Part shown: in pieces, positions 41,765-49,926 of the stretch
How the letters are laid out: each line of letters starts with the position of its first letter
How positions within the stretch are numbered: position 1 is the stretch's first letter
NCBI RefSeq assembly: GCF_003514505.1
Contig: NZ_DOPX01000027.1
Location: 8,494 to 72,493, forward strand
DNA from: Proteiniclasticum sp.
GTDB taxonomy: Bacteria > Bacillota > Clostridia > Clostridiales > Clostridiaceae
Reading direction: 5' to 3'
DNA: 64,000 nucleotides
Translations under genes and position numbers: made by a program
The notes under the pieces: generated by a model
The model's database searches: none
Seen by the model: only the letters and a program-made list of their open reading frames with translations
Told to the model about the DNA's origin: nothing

Positions 41765-43369
41765 TTAGTATACTGCAGGATTGCTGTCGGTTCGTGATTC
41801 TGTCCCCACTGCATAGGCGCCGGAGTCCAGTTTGATGATGATCTGTCCTCGGCCAAAGTGAGATCTGTCCTCTTCCACCTGCACGTCATGCCCCTTGCTT
41901 TTAAGATCTTCCATGACATTTTCATCAAAAGCCTTCTCCACCATGAAGGACTTTTCCTTCACCCACTGCCATCTGGGCGCATCCAGTGCCATTTGTGGAT
42001 TCATCTGGAAGTCAATAAGGTTGGAGACCACCTGGAAATGACCCTGGGGCTGCATGTAGCCGCCCATGACCCCAAATACAGCCTTACATTTGCCTTCTTT
42101 CATGAGCATTCCCGGAATGATGGTGTGATAGGTCTTCTTCCCAGGCCCCAGGACATTCACATGATTTTCCTGAAGACTGAAATCAGCTCCCCGATTCTGA
42201 AGAGAGATTCCGGTGCCTTCCACCACAATACCGCTGCCAAATCCCATATAATTGGACTGGATCATGGAGACCATATTGCCATCCTTATCTGCTGCATTGA
42301 GATATACGGTGCCGCTGGTATACGGATCATCATAGGTGTGGATCACCGCTTCCTCTGTGATGGACTGATATCTTTTCCTTCCATACTCTTCTGTGAGAAG
42401 CGCTTTGGGATCCATCCTCATGACCTTTGGGTCTGTAATGTAGTGCATGCCATCTGCAAAGGCCATCTTCATGGACTCAAACATTCCATGATAGTAGGCA
42501 GCATCCCTTCCTTCAATCTCCTGGTTCTTAAAAATGTTCAGCGCCATCAGCGCCACCATGCCCTGACCGCTGGGTGGAAGCTCCACCACATCGTAGCCCT
42601 TATAGTGTACAGAAAGAGGTTCCACAAAAGAAGACTCGAACACTTCCAGATCGCTCTTTCTGAGATATCCTCCATGCTTTATGGCATCTTTTTCTATCTG
42701 CTCTGCAAGCTCCCCTTGATAGAATGCTTTTGCACCTGATTCAGCAATGAGTCTTAAGGTCTTCCCATGATTCGGAAGCTTCACCATCTGGAAAGGTTCA
42801 GGTGCTTTTCCATCAAACGTAAAGGTTCGGAACCACTCCTCATATTGTGGATCATCTTTGTAAATGACCTGATATTGGTTGAAGGCTCTTTGCCACATGA
42901 GCGCAGTATGTGCCGCCACAGGAAATCCATTTTCCGCATAGTCTATGGCAGGAGCCAGACACTCGGAAAGGGATAGATTTCCAAATCTTTCGGAAAGACT
43001 GGCCCATCCTTTGGGTGCGCCAGGAACCGTCACAGGAGTCCAGCCATGAACTGGCATCTTCTCATGTTTTTCTCTGATTTCATCTAGCGAAATGCCCATG
43101 GGAGATGGTCCATTGGAGTTCATTCCGTAAAGTTTATCCTTCATCCACACCAAAGCAAAATTATCACTGCCGATGCCATTGGCTGTGGGTTCCACAACGG
43201 TCAGGCAAGCTGCCGCCGCAATGGCTGCATCCACGGCATTTCCACCTTTTTTCAGCATATCAAGACCAGCCTGTGCAGCCAACGGATTTCCCGTTGCCAC
43301 TACGCCTCTTGCAGCACCTAGGGTCAGTCTCTCTGACGCATAAGGCTGAATATTTGGATCAAATTTCAT
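41765..43369 (-). CDS. ggt: Gamma-glutamyltransferase
   Basis: A 534-residue member of the self-processing Ntn-hydrolase family. It starts with GVVATGNPLAAQAGLDMLKKGGNAVDAAIA. The autocleavage site and nucleophile is the Thr of TSGTVYLNAADKDGNMVS at about residue 350, followed by GSGIVVEGTGISLQNRG and the GGYMQPQGHFQVV loop. No signal peptide is seen, so it is likely cytoplasmic; relatives without one are sometimes acylases. ATG at 43369 has GAGGAG. Confidence 0.9.
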   Translation of the reverse strand: MKFDPNIQPYASERLTLGAARGVVATGNPLAAQAGLDMLKKGGNAVDAAIAAAACLTVVEPTANGIGSDNFALVWMKDKLYGMNSNGPSPMGISLDEIREKHEKMPVHGWTPVTVPGAPKGWASLSERFGNLSLSECLAPAIDYAENGFPVAAHTALMWQRAFNQYQVIYKDDPQYEEWFRTFTFDGKAPEPFQMVKLPNHGKTLRLIAESGAKAFYQGELAEQIEKDAIKHGGYLRKSDLEVFESSFVEPLSVHYKGYDVVELPPSGQGMVALMALNIFKNQEIEGRDAAYYHGMFESMKMAFADGMHYITDPKVMRMDPKALLTEEYGRKRYQSITEEAVIHTYDDPYTSGTVYLNAADKDGNMVSMIQSNYMGFGSGIVVEGTGISLQNRGADFSLQENHVNVLGPGKKTYHTIIPGMLMKEGKCKAVFGVMGGYMQPQGHFQVVSNLIDFQMNPQMALDAPRWQWVKEKSFMVEKAFDENVMEDLKSKGHDVQVEEDRSHFGRGQIIIKLDSGAYAVGTESRTDSNPAVY

Positions 43370-43490
43370 TAAAAATCGCTCCTCACACACATACTATAGT
43401 GCCGGTACTATTTCCTTTATTCCTGCTTCTCTTAGGATTTTAGTCCCTTTCAGCATAGAGATCCCCGGCCACATCCCTCATTATACCTGA

Positions 43491-43518
43491 AAAAAACTTT
43501 TCCGGAAGAGATCCGGAA
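43491..43518 (-). terminator. Second terminator-like hairpin upstream of ggt
   Basis: Seven-bp arms TTCCGGA/TCCGGAA (43500-43506 and 43512-43518), followed by AAG and a long T run on the minus strand. A TATAAT at 43485-43480 just after it may be the ggt -10 box. Confidence 0.55.
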
Positions 43519-43536
43519 GGAAAGTGTTCCGCTTCA

Positions 43537-43581
43537 CAAAAAACTGATAGGAAGATGTTCTCACTGGATCATCTTCCTATC
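43537..43581 (-). terminator. Terminator after the DUF1801/DUF1905 gene
   Basis: Perfect 12-bp stem GATAGGAAGATG/CATCTTCCTATC (43546-43557 and 43570-43581) followed by AGTTTTTTG on the minus strand, nine bases after the stop codon. Confidence 0.9.
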
Positions 43582-43589
43582 TTCATATC

Positions 43590-44378
43590 CTATTCTCTTT
43601 CTGATAGGGTCACTTGAACGGTGTCTCCAGGTTCTTTTCCAATCTTTTTCCGGATGGCTTTCTGAATACCAATGATATAACAGATGCTTCCATCCTCGTT
43701 CTTCAGCCCCATGTTGACGATACTCCCTTCATAAGGTTCACCATCGAAGGCCGCATGGACCTTTACTCTTCCCTTTTGAAACTCTTCCCGAAGATCAAAG
43801 GGAAAAACCACATAAGCGCCATCTTTGTCAGGCACCTTTTCAATCACTGCTTCGTAGGTATAGACTTTTTTCTTGCCATTTGCGTTGGACTCATCACTTT
43901 TCTTCCTGCTTTTTTTGGAAGATTCCGCTTCCCATAGAATTTTCTCATAGGATTCCACATAGGATTCCGGTGTCCATTTTTTAAAAAGCTTTGCCAGAAG
44001 ACCGTAAGGAATATGCTCTGGATTCTTCAGGCGGATACAGCTTTTTCCCATATCGAGCTTCGTTGGCACCTCTTTCTTGTATTCTTCCTCAAACCAAAGA
44101 GTAGCCTCTTTGTCTCCGTATAGCCCCATATGATAGAGGGCAATATGACCTTTCTGGACTGCCAATGAGATAAAAGGAAGAGGCTCTCCTTTTTTCACAT
44201 GATACCCCTTCTCATATAAAGAAAGTGGCACCACATAAGAAATCATACCTTCCCCATACCTCATTTCAAAACCTGTGGGAAGATTCTCTTCTGCCGTTTT
44301 TAAGATTTTTTCTAAAGCGTCTCTTGTCTCTCTTGGAAGATCCTTATAAAATTCTTGTTCATCCTTAGTTCTATTCAT
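43590..44378 (-). CDS. DUF1801-DUF1905 two-domain protein
   Basis: A 262-residue protein fusing two small domains. Residues ~20-145: DUF1801 (iron-chaperone/YdhG-like), with FEMRYGEGMISYVVPL, HIALYHMGLYGD and LDMGKSCIRLKN. Residues ~165-260: DUF1905, with YTYEAVIEKVPDKDGAYVVFPFD, VKVHAAFDGEPYEGSIVNMG and AIRKKIGKEPGDTVQVTLSE. The linker is Lys/Ser rich. Role unknown. Confidence 0.85.
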   Translation of the reverse strand: MNRTKDEQEFYKDLPRETRDALEKILKTAEENLPTGFEMRYGEGMISYVVPLSLYEKGYHVKKGEPLPFISLAVQKGHIALYHMGLYGDKEATLWFEEEYKKEVPTKLDMGKSCIRLKNPEHIPYGLLAKLFKKWTPESYVESYEKILWEAESSKKSRKKSDESNANGKKKVYTYEAVIEKVPDKDGAYVVFPFDLREEFQKGRVKVHAAFDGEPYEGSIVNMGLKNEDGSICYIIGIQKAIRKKIGKEPGDTVQVTLSERE

Positions 44379-44387
44379 TATTCACCC

Positions 44388-44798
44388 CTACTCTTCATGA
44401 TTGAACTGCCAGCTGACACCAAACTGATCGATGGCAGCGCCATAGCACTTGCTCCAGAAGGTCTCCTGCAGATCCATCTCAACCCGCCCGCCTTCTTTGA
44501 TCTTATGGAACTGGGCTTTCAGCTCCTCCATATCCTTGGACGTCACCATAATACTGACATTTTCTCCCACAGTCACAGGACTGCCTGGAAAAGCATCTGA
44601 AAACATGATGAGGTCTCCCGAAATCCTCATACTGGTATGCATAATGAGTTTTTTCTCTTCTTCACTCAAGGGATAGTCACTGCTTGGGTGATCTCCAAAG
44701 GTCATGATTTCATCTGAAACAGTCCCAAACACTTCACTATAGAACTCCACAGCTTCTCTGCAGTTGCCGTTAAAAATCAGATAAATACCTACAGCCAT
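44388..44798 (-). CDS. VOC-family protein, PhnB-like
   Basis: A 136-residue glyoxalase-fold protein: GIYLIFNGNCREAVEFYSEVFG at the start and MHTSMRISGDLIMFSDAFPG, typical of PhnB-like proteins. The ending EGGRVEMDLQETFWSKCYGAAIDQFGVSWQ (part: GAAIDQFGVSWQFN) fits. No reaction can be assigned. Nine bases before the DUF1801-DUF1905 gene, probably co-transcribed. Confidence 0.9.
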   Translation of the reverse strand: MAVGIYLIFNGNCREAVEFYSEVFGTVSDEIMTFGDHPSSDYPLSEEEKKLIMHTSMRISGDLIMFSDAFPGSPVTVGENVSIMVTSKDMEELKAQFHKIKEGGRVEMDLQETFWSKCYGAAIDQFGVSWQFNHEE

Positions 44799-44828
44799 TT
44801 TTCTTCCTCCTTCCTTTTATATCATTCA

Positions 44829-45140
44829 TTACGTTCTCATGAGCGCCACATGGTAAGGAAAAAGCTCCGCGCCCATGATGCCTGTGTAAACACCAGGATC
44901 CTCTTCCATCCGCTTTCTTGCTTCCATTTCATTTTCAGCTTCCAGAACGACAATACCAAAGGTCTTCTCATCCATTCCTTTGGTTTTGCCCGCAAGGATC
45001 AGAATACCCAGCTCTTTCAGTTTTTCCAGATAGGCAAAGTGCTGGTCCACCGCTCCATTCTCCTTCTCAGTCCAGTTTTCTTCAAGAAGCAGATCTTCTC
45101 TCGGTTTCAACACATAGATAAACTCCTGTTTAAGGTTCAT
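44829..45140 (-). CDS. YciI-family protein
   Basis: A 103-residue alpha-beta barrel protein of the YciI group: FIYVLKPREDLL, HFAYLEKLKELGILILAGKTKG and GIVVLEAENEMEARKRMEEDPGVY. The His and Asp often cited as catalytic in YciI are present (HFAYLE; EEDPGV). Function unknown. AAGGAG precedes the ATG. Confidence 0.88.
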   Translation of the reverse strand: MNLKQEFIYVLKPREDLLLEENWTEKENGAVDQHFAYLEKLKELGILILAGKTKGMDEKTFGIVVLEAENEMEARKRMEEDPGVYTGIMGAELFPYHVALMRT

Positions 45141-45175
45141 GCCATGACTCTCCTTCGTTTATACTTCTCTAGTGA

Positions 45176-45631
45176 TTATGTCTTATTTTCTCTGTTCCAG
45201 CAGTATTTCTTATTTTTCTGGAGAGTTTCCAGCTCACAAAAGAGGCATAATCCATTGTGAGCACACCTGAGCTCTCCACAGTTTGGGCAAATCCATTTCA
45301 GGTTCTGATTTTTTAAAAACGCCTCCATCCCCTCTACCCGGATCTCTTCCAGGTTTTCAAGCATACTCATATGATACTTTTCACGGTATCTCTTATCGAG
45401 AGCTCTCAAGTCTTTACAGGGATACTTCTCACATTGAAAACAAAACCTCACGAGGCCTTCCCCCAAAAGCCTGCATTTGTATCCCATATGAGTACAGTTT
45501 TTTCCTCTGGGAACACATCCGGGGCAGTAGGTTTTATGAAATCCTTCTTTATTCAGGTCTCCCTTGTAGAACTGATAATTGACACATAGACTGCAGTTCA
45601 TGCCGCATGGAGCGATAAGCTCCTCTTTCAT
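45176..45631 (-). CDS. DUF3795 cysteine-rich protein
   Basis: A 151-residue protein with many Cys: APCGMNCSLCVNY, YCPGCVPRGKNC, CRLLGEGLVRFCFQCEKYPC and WICPNCGELRCAHNGLCLFC. The first block is the DUF3795 signature; the last looks like a zinc ribbon. Function unknown, metal binding very likely. ATG at 45631 has GGGGTGGAG; an earlier in-frame ATG has no site. Confidence 0.85.
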   Translation of the reverse strand: MKEELIAPCGMNCSLCVNYQFYKGDLNKEGFHKTYCPGCVPRGKNCTHMGYKCRLLGEGLVRFCFQCEKYPCKDLRALDKRYREKYHMSMLENLEEIRVEGMEAFLKNQNLKWICPNCGELRCAHNGLCLFCELETLQKNKKYCWNRENKT

Positions 45632-45703
45632 TTTTCTCCACCCCTTCAAGAAAGTAGATCACTGTAAGTCACCTGCCTCTTTATCGTCTGTTATAACAAT
45701 CCT

Positions 45704-46111
45704 CTAGTGATGGTTTCCAGTCTCATGGCACCACCGGGTCATATCATAGATCAGCTTTTTATCAAGGGGCCTGTCATAGGGAAACTGAACCGCACCTTTA
45801 CTGTAGGTCAGCCCTTCAAACCTTTCTTTAAAGTGTTCTATGGCCACAGGTCCCGGATACAGTCCCCAGTGGTTCTTAAAAGCGGCAAAATGGATGATGT
45901 CATGGGTTTTATAGAATGTTGGCATCTTCCAGGAAATTTTCTCATAAGCGCCTGGCACCGCAGATAAAATTGTTTCTCTGATTTCTCGAAGAAGAGGCTG
46001 AATCTCTTCCCTCTGAGAGAGAATGTAACTTTCTACTTCCTTTTTTTCCACTTCACAGACATGTCCTTTTTCCTTCTCATAGGCTGTTCCACATTTCTTA
46101 CAAGTTTTCAT
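45704..46111 (-). CDS. DUF1801 protein with N-terminal zinc-ribbon-like motif
   Basis: A 135-residue protein. The first ~25 residues hold CKKCGTAYEKEKGHVC, a possible zinc knuckle. The rest is DUF1801: AVPGAYEKISWKMPTFYKTHDIIHFAAFKNHWGLYPGP (parts: EKISWKMPTFY; HFAAFKNHWGLYPGP) and KGAVQFPYDRPLDKKLI. Related proteins are annotated as iron chaperones. ATG at 46111 follows AAAGGA. Confidence 0.85.
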   Translation of the reverse strand: MKTCKKCGTAYEKEKGHVCEVEKKEVESYILSQREEIQPLLREIRETILSAVPGAYEKISWKMPTFYKTHDIIHFAAFKNHWGLYPGPVAIEHFKERFEGLTYSKGAVQFPYDRPLDKKLIYDMTRWCHETGNHH

Positions 46112-46323
46112 ACACTGCACATCCTTTTATCTAGTCAGGTCACTTGAGCATCTGTACTCTTTCAGCACACTTCTTATGCTCAATATACTGGAATCTGAAG
46201 GGACATTCAATGAAGCTTTCAACATACTAGAAGATGTTCTCAGAAAATTCAAATTCCGTCCAAGTAATGAGAATAAATGATATAATTCTAGTAATGTTCA
46301 CGATATAGGAGGAGATCTGTATA

Positions 46324-47769
46324 ATGAGAAAAATACTAGACACTGCCCACCAAAGGCGTATACGACTTTTGGAAATTCTCCTGTCAAAGAATGAGTACGT
46401 CACCATGGGTACTCTTGCCAAGGAAGTGGAAGCCAGCGAACGGACCGTGGCGGAAGACCTCACCCAGCTGAAAGTAAAGTACAGTGATGAGCTTCATATG
46501 GAGATCTCCAGGAAAAATGGAGTTAGGCTCATCCACCCGAATATTGCCAGCGTTAGTCTTATATTCCGTGACACCTTCCAGGAGTCTGTAGCCCTCATGT
46601 GGCTGAAAGAGCTGCTCCTTCATCCCTATCAGTCTATGGAATACTATGAAGAAAAACTCTTTGCCAGTAAATCCACACTGCTGAGGATGATGCCTAGAAT
46701 CAACCATTTTCTTGATGACTATGATATGAGATTTGAAGTCAAAGGTGGCCTCTACCGTATCCTTGCCAAGGATGAAGGATTTCTTCGGGACTTCTACGCC
46801 AGTTTTCTCCTCGAACTCTATGGGTTGAATCTCAAAGAGTATGACATTTCTTTAGATCTTTCTGTTCTTTCAAAAATCACCTTGGCCAATCTAAAAAACG
46901 CAGTCCCAAAAGAGCATCTTGCCTGGATAGCCCAAGATGACCTTTCCCTCGTTTATCGGATGATGTTTTACCTGGTCTCTCTCATACGCGAAGAGCATGG
47001 TTTTTCCATGAAGTCCGAGTATCCTCTGGAATTGGAGCTCGATTCGGAAGATTTTGCTGCCCTTAAACAGCACTTCCCAAGAGTGACCAGGGAAAATCTC
47101 CGTGGTATCCATGAGTATCTTTATCTTCAGCAAAACGGCTTCCATAGTGAGCAAGAGAAGCAGCAGGTAACAACAGAAGTTTTAAGATTCATTGACAGGT
47201 TCACCCAAAGATTGAACTACCCCACCTCATCGGAACAAAAAGACCGGTTCCTCTTTGTTGTTCTCAGCATCTATTTTAAAGTAAAGCAAAGAACAAAAGA
47301 CACTTCCCTTCTCTTTGACAGAGTCTACTATTTTTCTGAAAGCTTGAGCAGGGAAAATCCTTTCCTCTATACTGTGGTAAAAGAGGAGCTGGGTACCCTA
47401 TCCCACAATCTGGAGTTTGACCTAACAGAAAATCTGCACAACATCCTCTTCTGGCTGCTTCTTGTAGAGCCTTCTCTGGCAGGAGTTTCCAGAAGAAAAA
47501 CTGCTCTTCTCCTTTCTGATTTTGGTACCCCTCACAAGCTTTTTCTCAAGAACAGATTGGAGCATTTCTTCAGCCGCAGCACCCTTGAACTCTTGGTGGA
47601 TCTTCCCATGGATTTTTCACTTCCGGATGCGTCTGCTTTGAAAAAATACGATATCATTCTCACTACATTGCCAGATACTACTCTTCCTCATCCCTTCGTA
47701 CAAGTCATTGGAGACCTCTGCTCCATGGAGGATTGTTTTGAAATTTACGAAAAACTGAAAGATAGCTGA
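46324..47769 (+). CDS. Mga-like (PRD/AtxA group) transcriptional regulator
   Basis: A 481-residue regulator. N-terminal HTH (RRIRLLEILLSKNEYVTMGTLAKEVEASERTVAEDL, residues ~11-45) then a second Mga-type winged helix (VRLIHPNIASVSLIFRD; FASKSTLLRMMPRINHFL), a helical PRD-like core (residues ~150-380) and a C-terminal EIIB-like fold. Mga and AtxA control virulence or sugar-linked genes and can be tuned by PTS phosphorylation. Its targets are not evident; it stands alone, opposite in direction to its neighbours. A TATAAT lies at 46281-46286 and AGGAGGAG precedes the ATG. Confidence 0.8.
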   Translation: MRKILDTAHQRRIRLLEILLSKNEYVTMGTLAKEVEASERTVAEDLTQLKVKYSDELHMEISRKNGVRLIHPNIASVSLIFRDTFQESVALMWLKELLLHPYQSMEYYEEKLFASKSTLLRMMPRINHFLDDYDMRFEVKGGLYRILAKDEGFLRDFYASFLLELYGLNLKEYDISLDLSVLSKITLANLKNAVPKEHLAWIAQDDLSLVYRMMFYLVSLIREEHGFSMKSEYPLELELDSEDFAALKQHFPRVTRENLRGIHEYLYLQQNGFHSEQEKQQVTTEVLRFIDRFTQRLNYPTSSEQKDRFLFVVLSIYFKVKQRTKDTSLLFDRVYYFSESLSRENPFLYTVVKEELGTLSHNLEFDLTENLHNILFWLLLVEPSLAGVSRRKTALLLSDFGTPHKLFLKNRLEHFFSRSTLELLVDLPMDFSLPDASALKKYDIILTTLPDTTLPHPFVQVIGDLCSMEDCFEIYEKLKDS

Positions 47770-47798
47770 AAAGAAGGGGCATTTGTCTCCTTCTTTTC
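47768..47798. terminator. Bidirectional terminator after the Mga-like gene and the anti-sigma gene
   Basis: Perfect 10-bp stem GAAAAGAAGG/CCTTCTTTTC (47768-47777 and 47789-47798) with T-runs on either strand, located between two convergent genes. Confidence 0.8.
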
Positions 47799-47815
47799 TA
47801 TTGTCTCATATTTCA

Positions 47816-48997
47816 TCATGGTCCCAGGACCTTCATTTCTTTGATTTCCATCCACTCCACTGCTTCATCCTCCAAAAGGACAAGAAGATCCTCCACCGTT
47901 CCTTCAAGAAGCACCCCATAGGAGTGTACACCATATTCTTCTACGTAAGCTGCAGATGCTTCCAGGACTTCAGACTCTTTCAGCCTTTCGAAAAGAACTG
48001 AAATCTCACTTTTCCGATCCAGTGCAAAGTACAGCAGAGCTTTATAATGCTTTTCATAACCTTCCGCTTCCAGTGAAGCCCCATCTTGGCTTCTTTCTCC
48101 TGGCTGAACCAGCCATTCCAGAAGATGAAGCCCAGGGTATTCTTTCAGCAAGGTCTCATCTGCGAAAAGATGAGCGCTTCTTCTGCTTCCCAGAGGAGAA
48201 AATCCTGTGATGAGGGAGGGTGTCTGGACTCCCTGTCCGTTTTCAACCGCCACCCACTGCAGGCAGATATCCTCATACTTTGTCTGGAACTCCCTCAGCT
48301 CTTCCATGGAGAGACTATTCTTAAAAAGAACTGAAACACTGCCATAGTTTGTGCTGGCGAGACCAGATAGCAGTTCATGGATATCTTCTCTTTGCTTTCT
48401 GGACTCCTTCTCTTCTCTCATGATCTCAAGCGGTGTGATAAATAACGGCTCTCTGTCATAAAGAGAATTCAGTGTTTCTACCACACTGCCCCGCACTACT
48501 TTATTCTCTGTAACAAGAGAGTTCTGATGAAACAGATCTGTTATGCTGTATCTCATCTGATAACTGCCAAATCCTTTGGATTCCACATAGACTGAACTGG
48601 ATGCATATTCCGGCATGGTCAGTTCAGAAAGAACCGCAAGATCTAGAGACACATCTCTCTCCACAGAGCTTAGGCTTTCATTCATGGGGTTATAATAGAG
48701 GGTAGATACCAGAGGTGACAGCCCATAGAAAATCAGTCCCAGTAGAAGCAGTGAAAGCAGTGCCCCTTTCAGCATGACCTCCCGTAATCTCTTTTTTACA
48801 AGTTTCTCCACAGCTAGCGCCTCTTTTTTTACCGGTTCACCCGTCTCCTCTTCCGCATCCGTATCACGAAACTCGTCTTCCAAATACTGGGAAAGTGCCT
48901 CAAAGCGTTCCAGCTCCTCTTCCACCTGCTGCCTTTCCTCAACTGTGGCAGCTCCCTCTTTATACTTAGTGAACAACTCTTTATAGCTTTTCTTCAT
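47816..48997 (-). CDS. Anti-sigma factor (sigma factor regulator N/C domains)
   Basis: A 393-residue single-pass membrane protein. Cytoplasmic N-terminus (KELFTKYKEGAATVEERQQVEEELE) binds sigma in this family; membrane segment at about residues 78-98; extracellular remainder with the sigma-factor-regulator C region. It should hold the ECF sigma factor inactive until an envelope signal. Starts inside the sigma gene: the ATG at 48997 lies 17 bases before the sigma stop, with GGGAG eight bases upstream. Confidence 0.87.
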   Translation of the reverse strand: MKKSYKELFTKYKEGAATVEERQQVEEELERFEALSQYLEDEFRDTDAEEETGEPVKKEALAVEKLVKKRLREVMLKGALLSLLLLGLIFYGLSPLVSTLYYNPMNESLSSVERDVSLDLAVLSELTMPEYASSSVYVESKGFGSYQMRYSITDLFHQNSLVTENKVVRGSVVETLNSLYDREPLFITPLEIMREEKESRKQREDIHELLSGLASTNYGSVSVLFKNSLSMEELREFQTKYEDICLQWVAVENGQGVQTPSLITGFSPLGSRRSAHLFADETLLKEYPGLHLLEWLVQPGERSQDGASLEAEGYEKHYKALLYFALDRKSEISVLFERLKESEVLEASAAYVEEYGVHSYGVLLEGTVEDLLVLLEDEAVEWMEIKEMKVLGP

Positions 48998-49466
48998 TTT
49001 CAAGACTCCCTTTCAGTTTATTCCGTGCCCGCATAAGCTTCATCTTCACTCCGGGTTCTGTAGCTCCTTTCATTCGAGCAATCTCTCTTACAGAGAAATT
49101 GGAGAAGTAGTATAGAACAAGCAGTTCACTATACTCTTCTGGAAGGAGAAGAATTTTCTCATAAAGAACCATTCGTTGCTCTGTCTTTAGAAGCTGCGTC
49201 AATGGAGACTCTTCCACAGGAACCTCTATACTTTCTATAAGCACCCATGGTTTCTTTCTTTTCTCATCAATGTATAGATTTTTGAGAACTAGAAACAGCC
49301 AGTATTTCAGCTTTTCTTCCTTCATGTCAAAGCTCACAAAAGCTCTGTAGAATGTTTCGCTGGTCAGATCCTTCGCCTGCTCCTCATTTCTGCACAGAGA
49401 ATGGGCATATAAGTAGAGTTCACGATAATGCATCCCGTAGATTTTTTCCATATCCTTCTTCTGCAC
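48981..49466 (-). CDS. ECF-type RNA polymerase sigma factor
   Basis: About 161 residues. Region 2: YRELYLYAHSLCRNEEQAKDLTSETFYRAFVSF; the familiar DLTSETFYRAF is clear. Region 4: LPEEYSELLVLYYFSNFSVREIARMKGATEPGVKMKLMRARNKL (parts: VREIARMKGATEPGVKMKL) with the HTH. Directs polymerase to envelope-stress genes in typical systems. GTG at 49466 has AGAGGA nine bases upstream. A GTTACC-N15-CGTATA pair upstream (minus strand, near 49493-49520) may be an autoregulated ECF promoter. Confidence 0.9.
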   Translation of the reverse strand: MQKKDMEKIYGMHYRELYLYAHSLCRNEEQAKDLTSETFYRAFVSFDMKEEKLKYWLFLVLKNLYIDEKRKKPWVLIESIEVPVEESPLTQLLKTEQRMVLYEKILLLPEEYSELLVLYYFSNFSVREIARMKGATEPGVKMKLMRARNKLKGSLENEEKL

Positions 49467-49519
49467 AGCAACACATCCTCTCACCCTATATACGTTCTAA
49501 ATCTGAAAAGGTAACGCTC

Positions 49520-49795
49520 TTACTTCGGATTCTTTATAGAATCCTCTGCTTTCGTAAGATCAAACCTGAGATCGCCCACTTCTTTTCTCAGCTCCTTTAT
49601 TTTCTGTAAATCCTCTTCTTTGGAAAACGGGTGTCCATTTCTTTCAGCTTCTTCTGCAATCTGAAGCGCAGCAACCTTGGAGAGTTTTTCCATATAACTA
49701 TCAACTATATCTACATAATTCACTTCTCCACTCTTCACGGACTCCTCCACCTTTCTCATCATTTCCTCGAGATAGTTCTCTATATTCCTGTTCAT
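49520..49795 (-). CDS. Small hypothetical coiled-coil protein
   Basis: A 91-residue, charged, largely helical protein (MNRNIENYLEEMMRKVEESV at the start, LQKIKELRKEVGDLRFDL at the end with heptad spacing). No family recognised. It lies between the ECF sigma gene and a chemoreceptor, both on the same strand. ATG at 49795 has GAAGG upstream; an in-frame ATG 18 bases earlier is possible. Confidence 0.6.
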   Translation of the reverse strand: MNRNIENYLEEMMRKVEESVKSGEVNYVDIVDSYMEKLSKVAALQIAEEAERNGHPFSKEEDLQKIKELRKEVGDLRFDLTKAEDSIKNPK

Positions 49796-49867
49796 CTCGT
49801 AACCTTCTTTCATCAGTGTTTTCTACTCTAGTTTACGTGAACTCTAAAACGGATGCCATAGTCTTCT

Positions 49868-49908
49868 AAAAAAGAGTAAAGGAGAAATCTGAAGACTTCT
49901 CCTTTACT
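49868..49908 (-). terminator. Terminator after the chemoreceptor gene
   Basis: Perfect 12-bp stem AGTAAAGGAGAA/TTCTCCTTTACT (49875-49886 and 49897-49908) followed by CTTTTTT on the minus strand. Confidence 0.92.
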
Positions 49909-49926
49909 GCACTTGATTTCTATTTC

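Noticed and set aside
41858..42739. 293-codon plus-strand frame opposite the gamma-glutamyltransferase gene
   Set aside because: Antisense shadow; the minus-strand frame carries the clear Ntn-hydrolase motifs.
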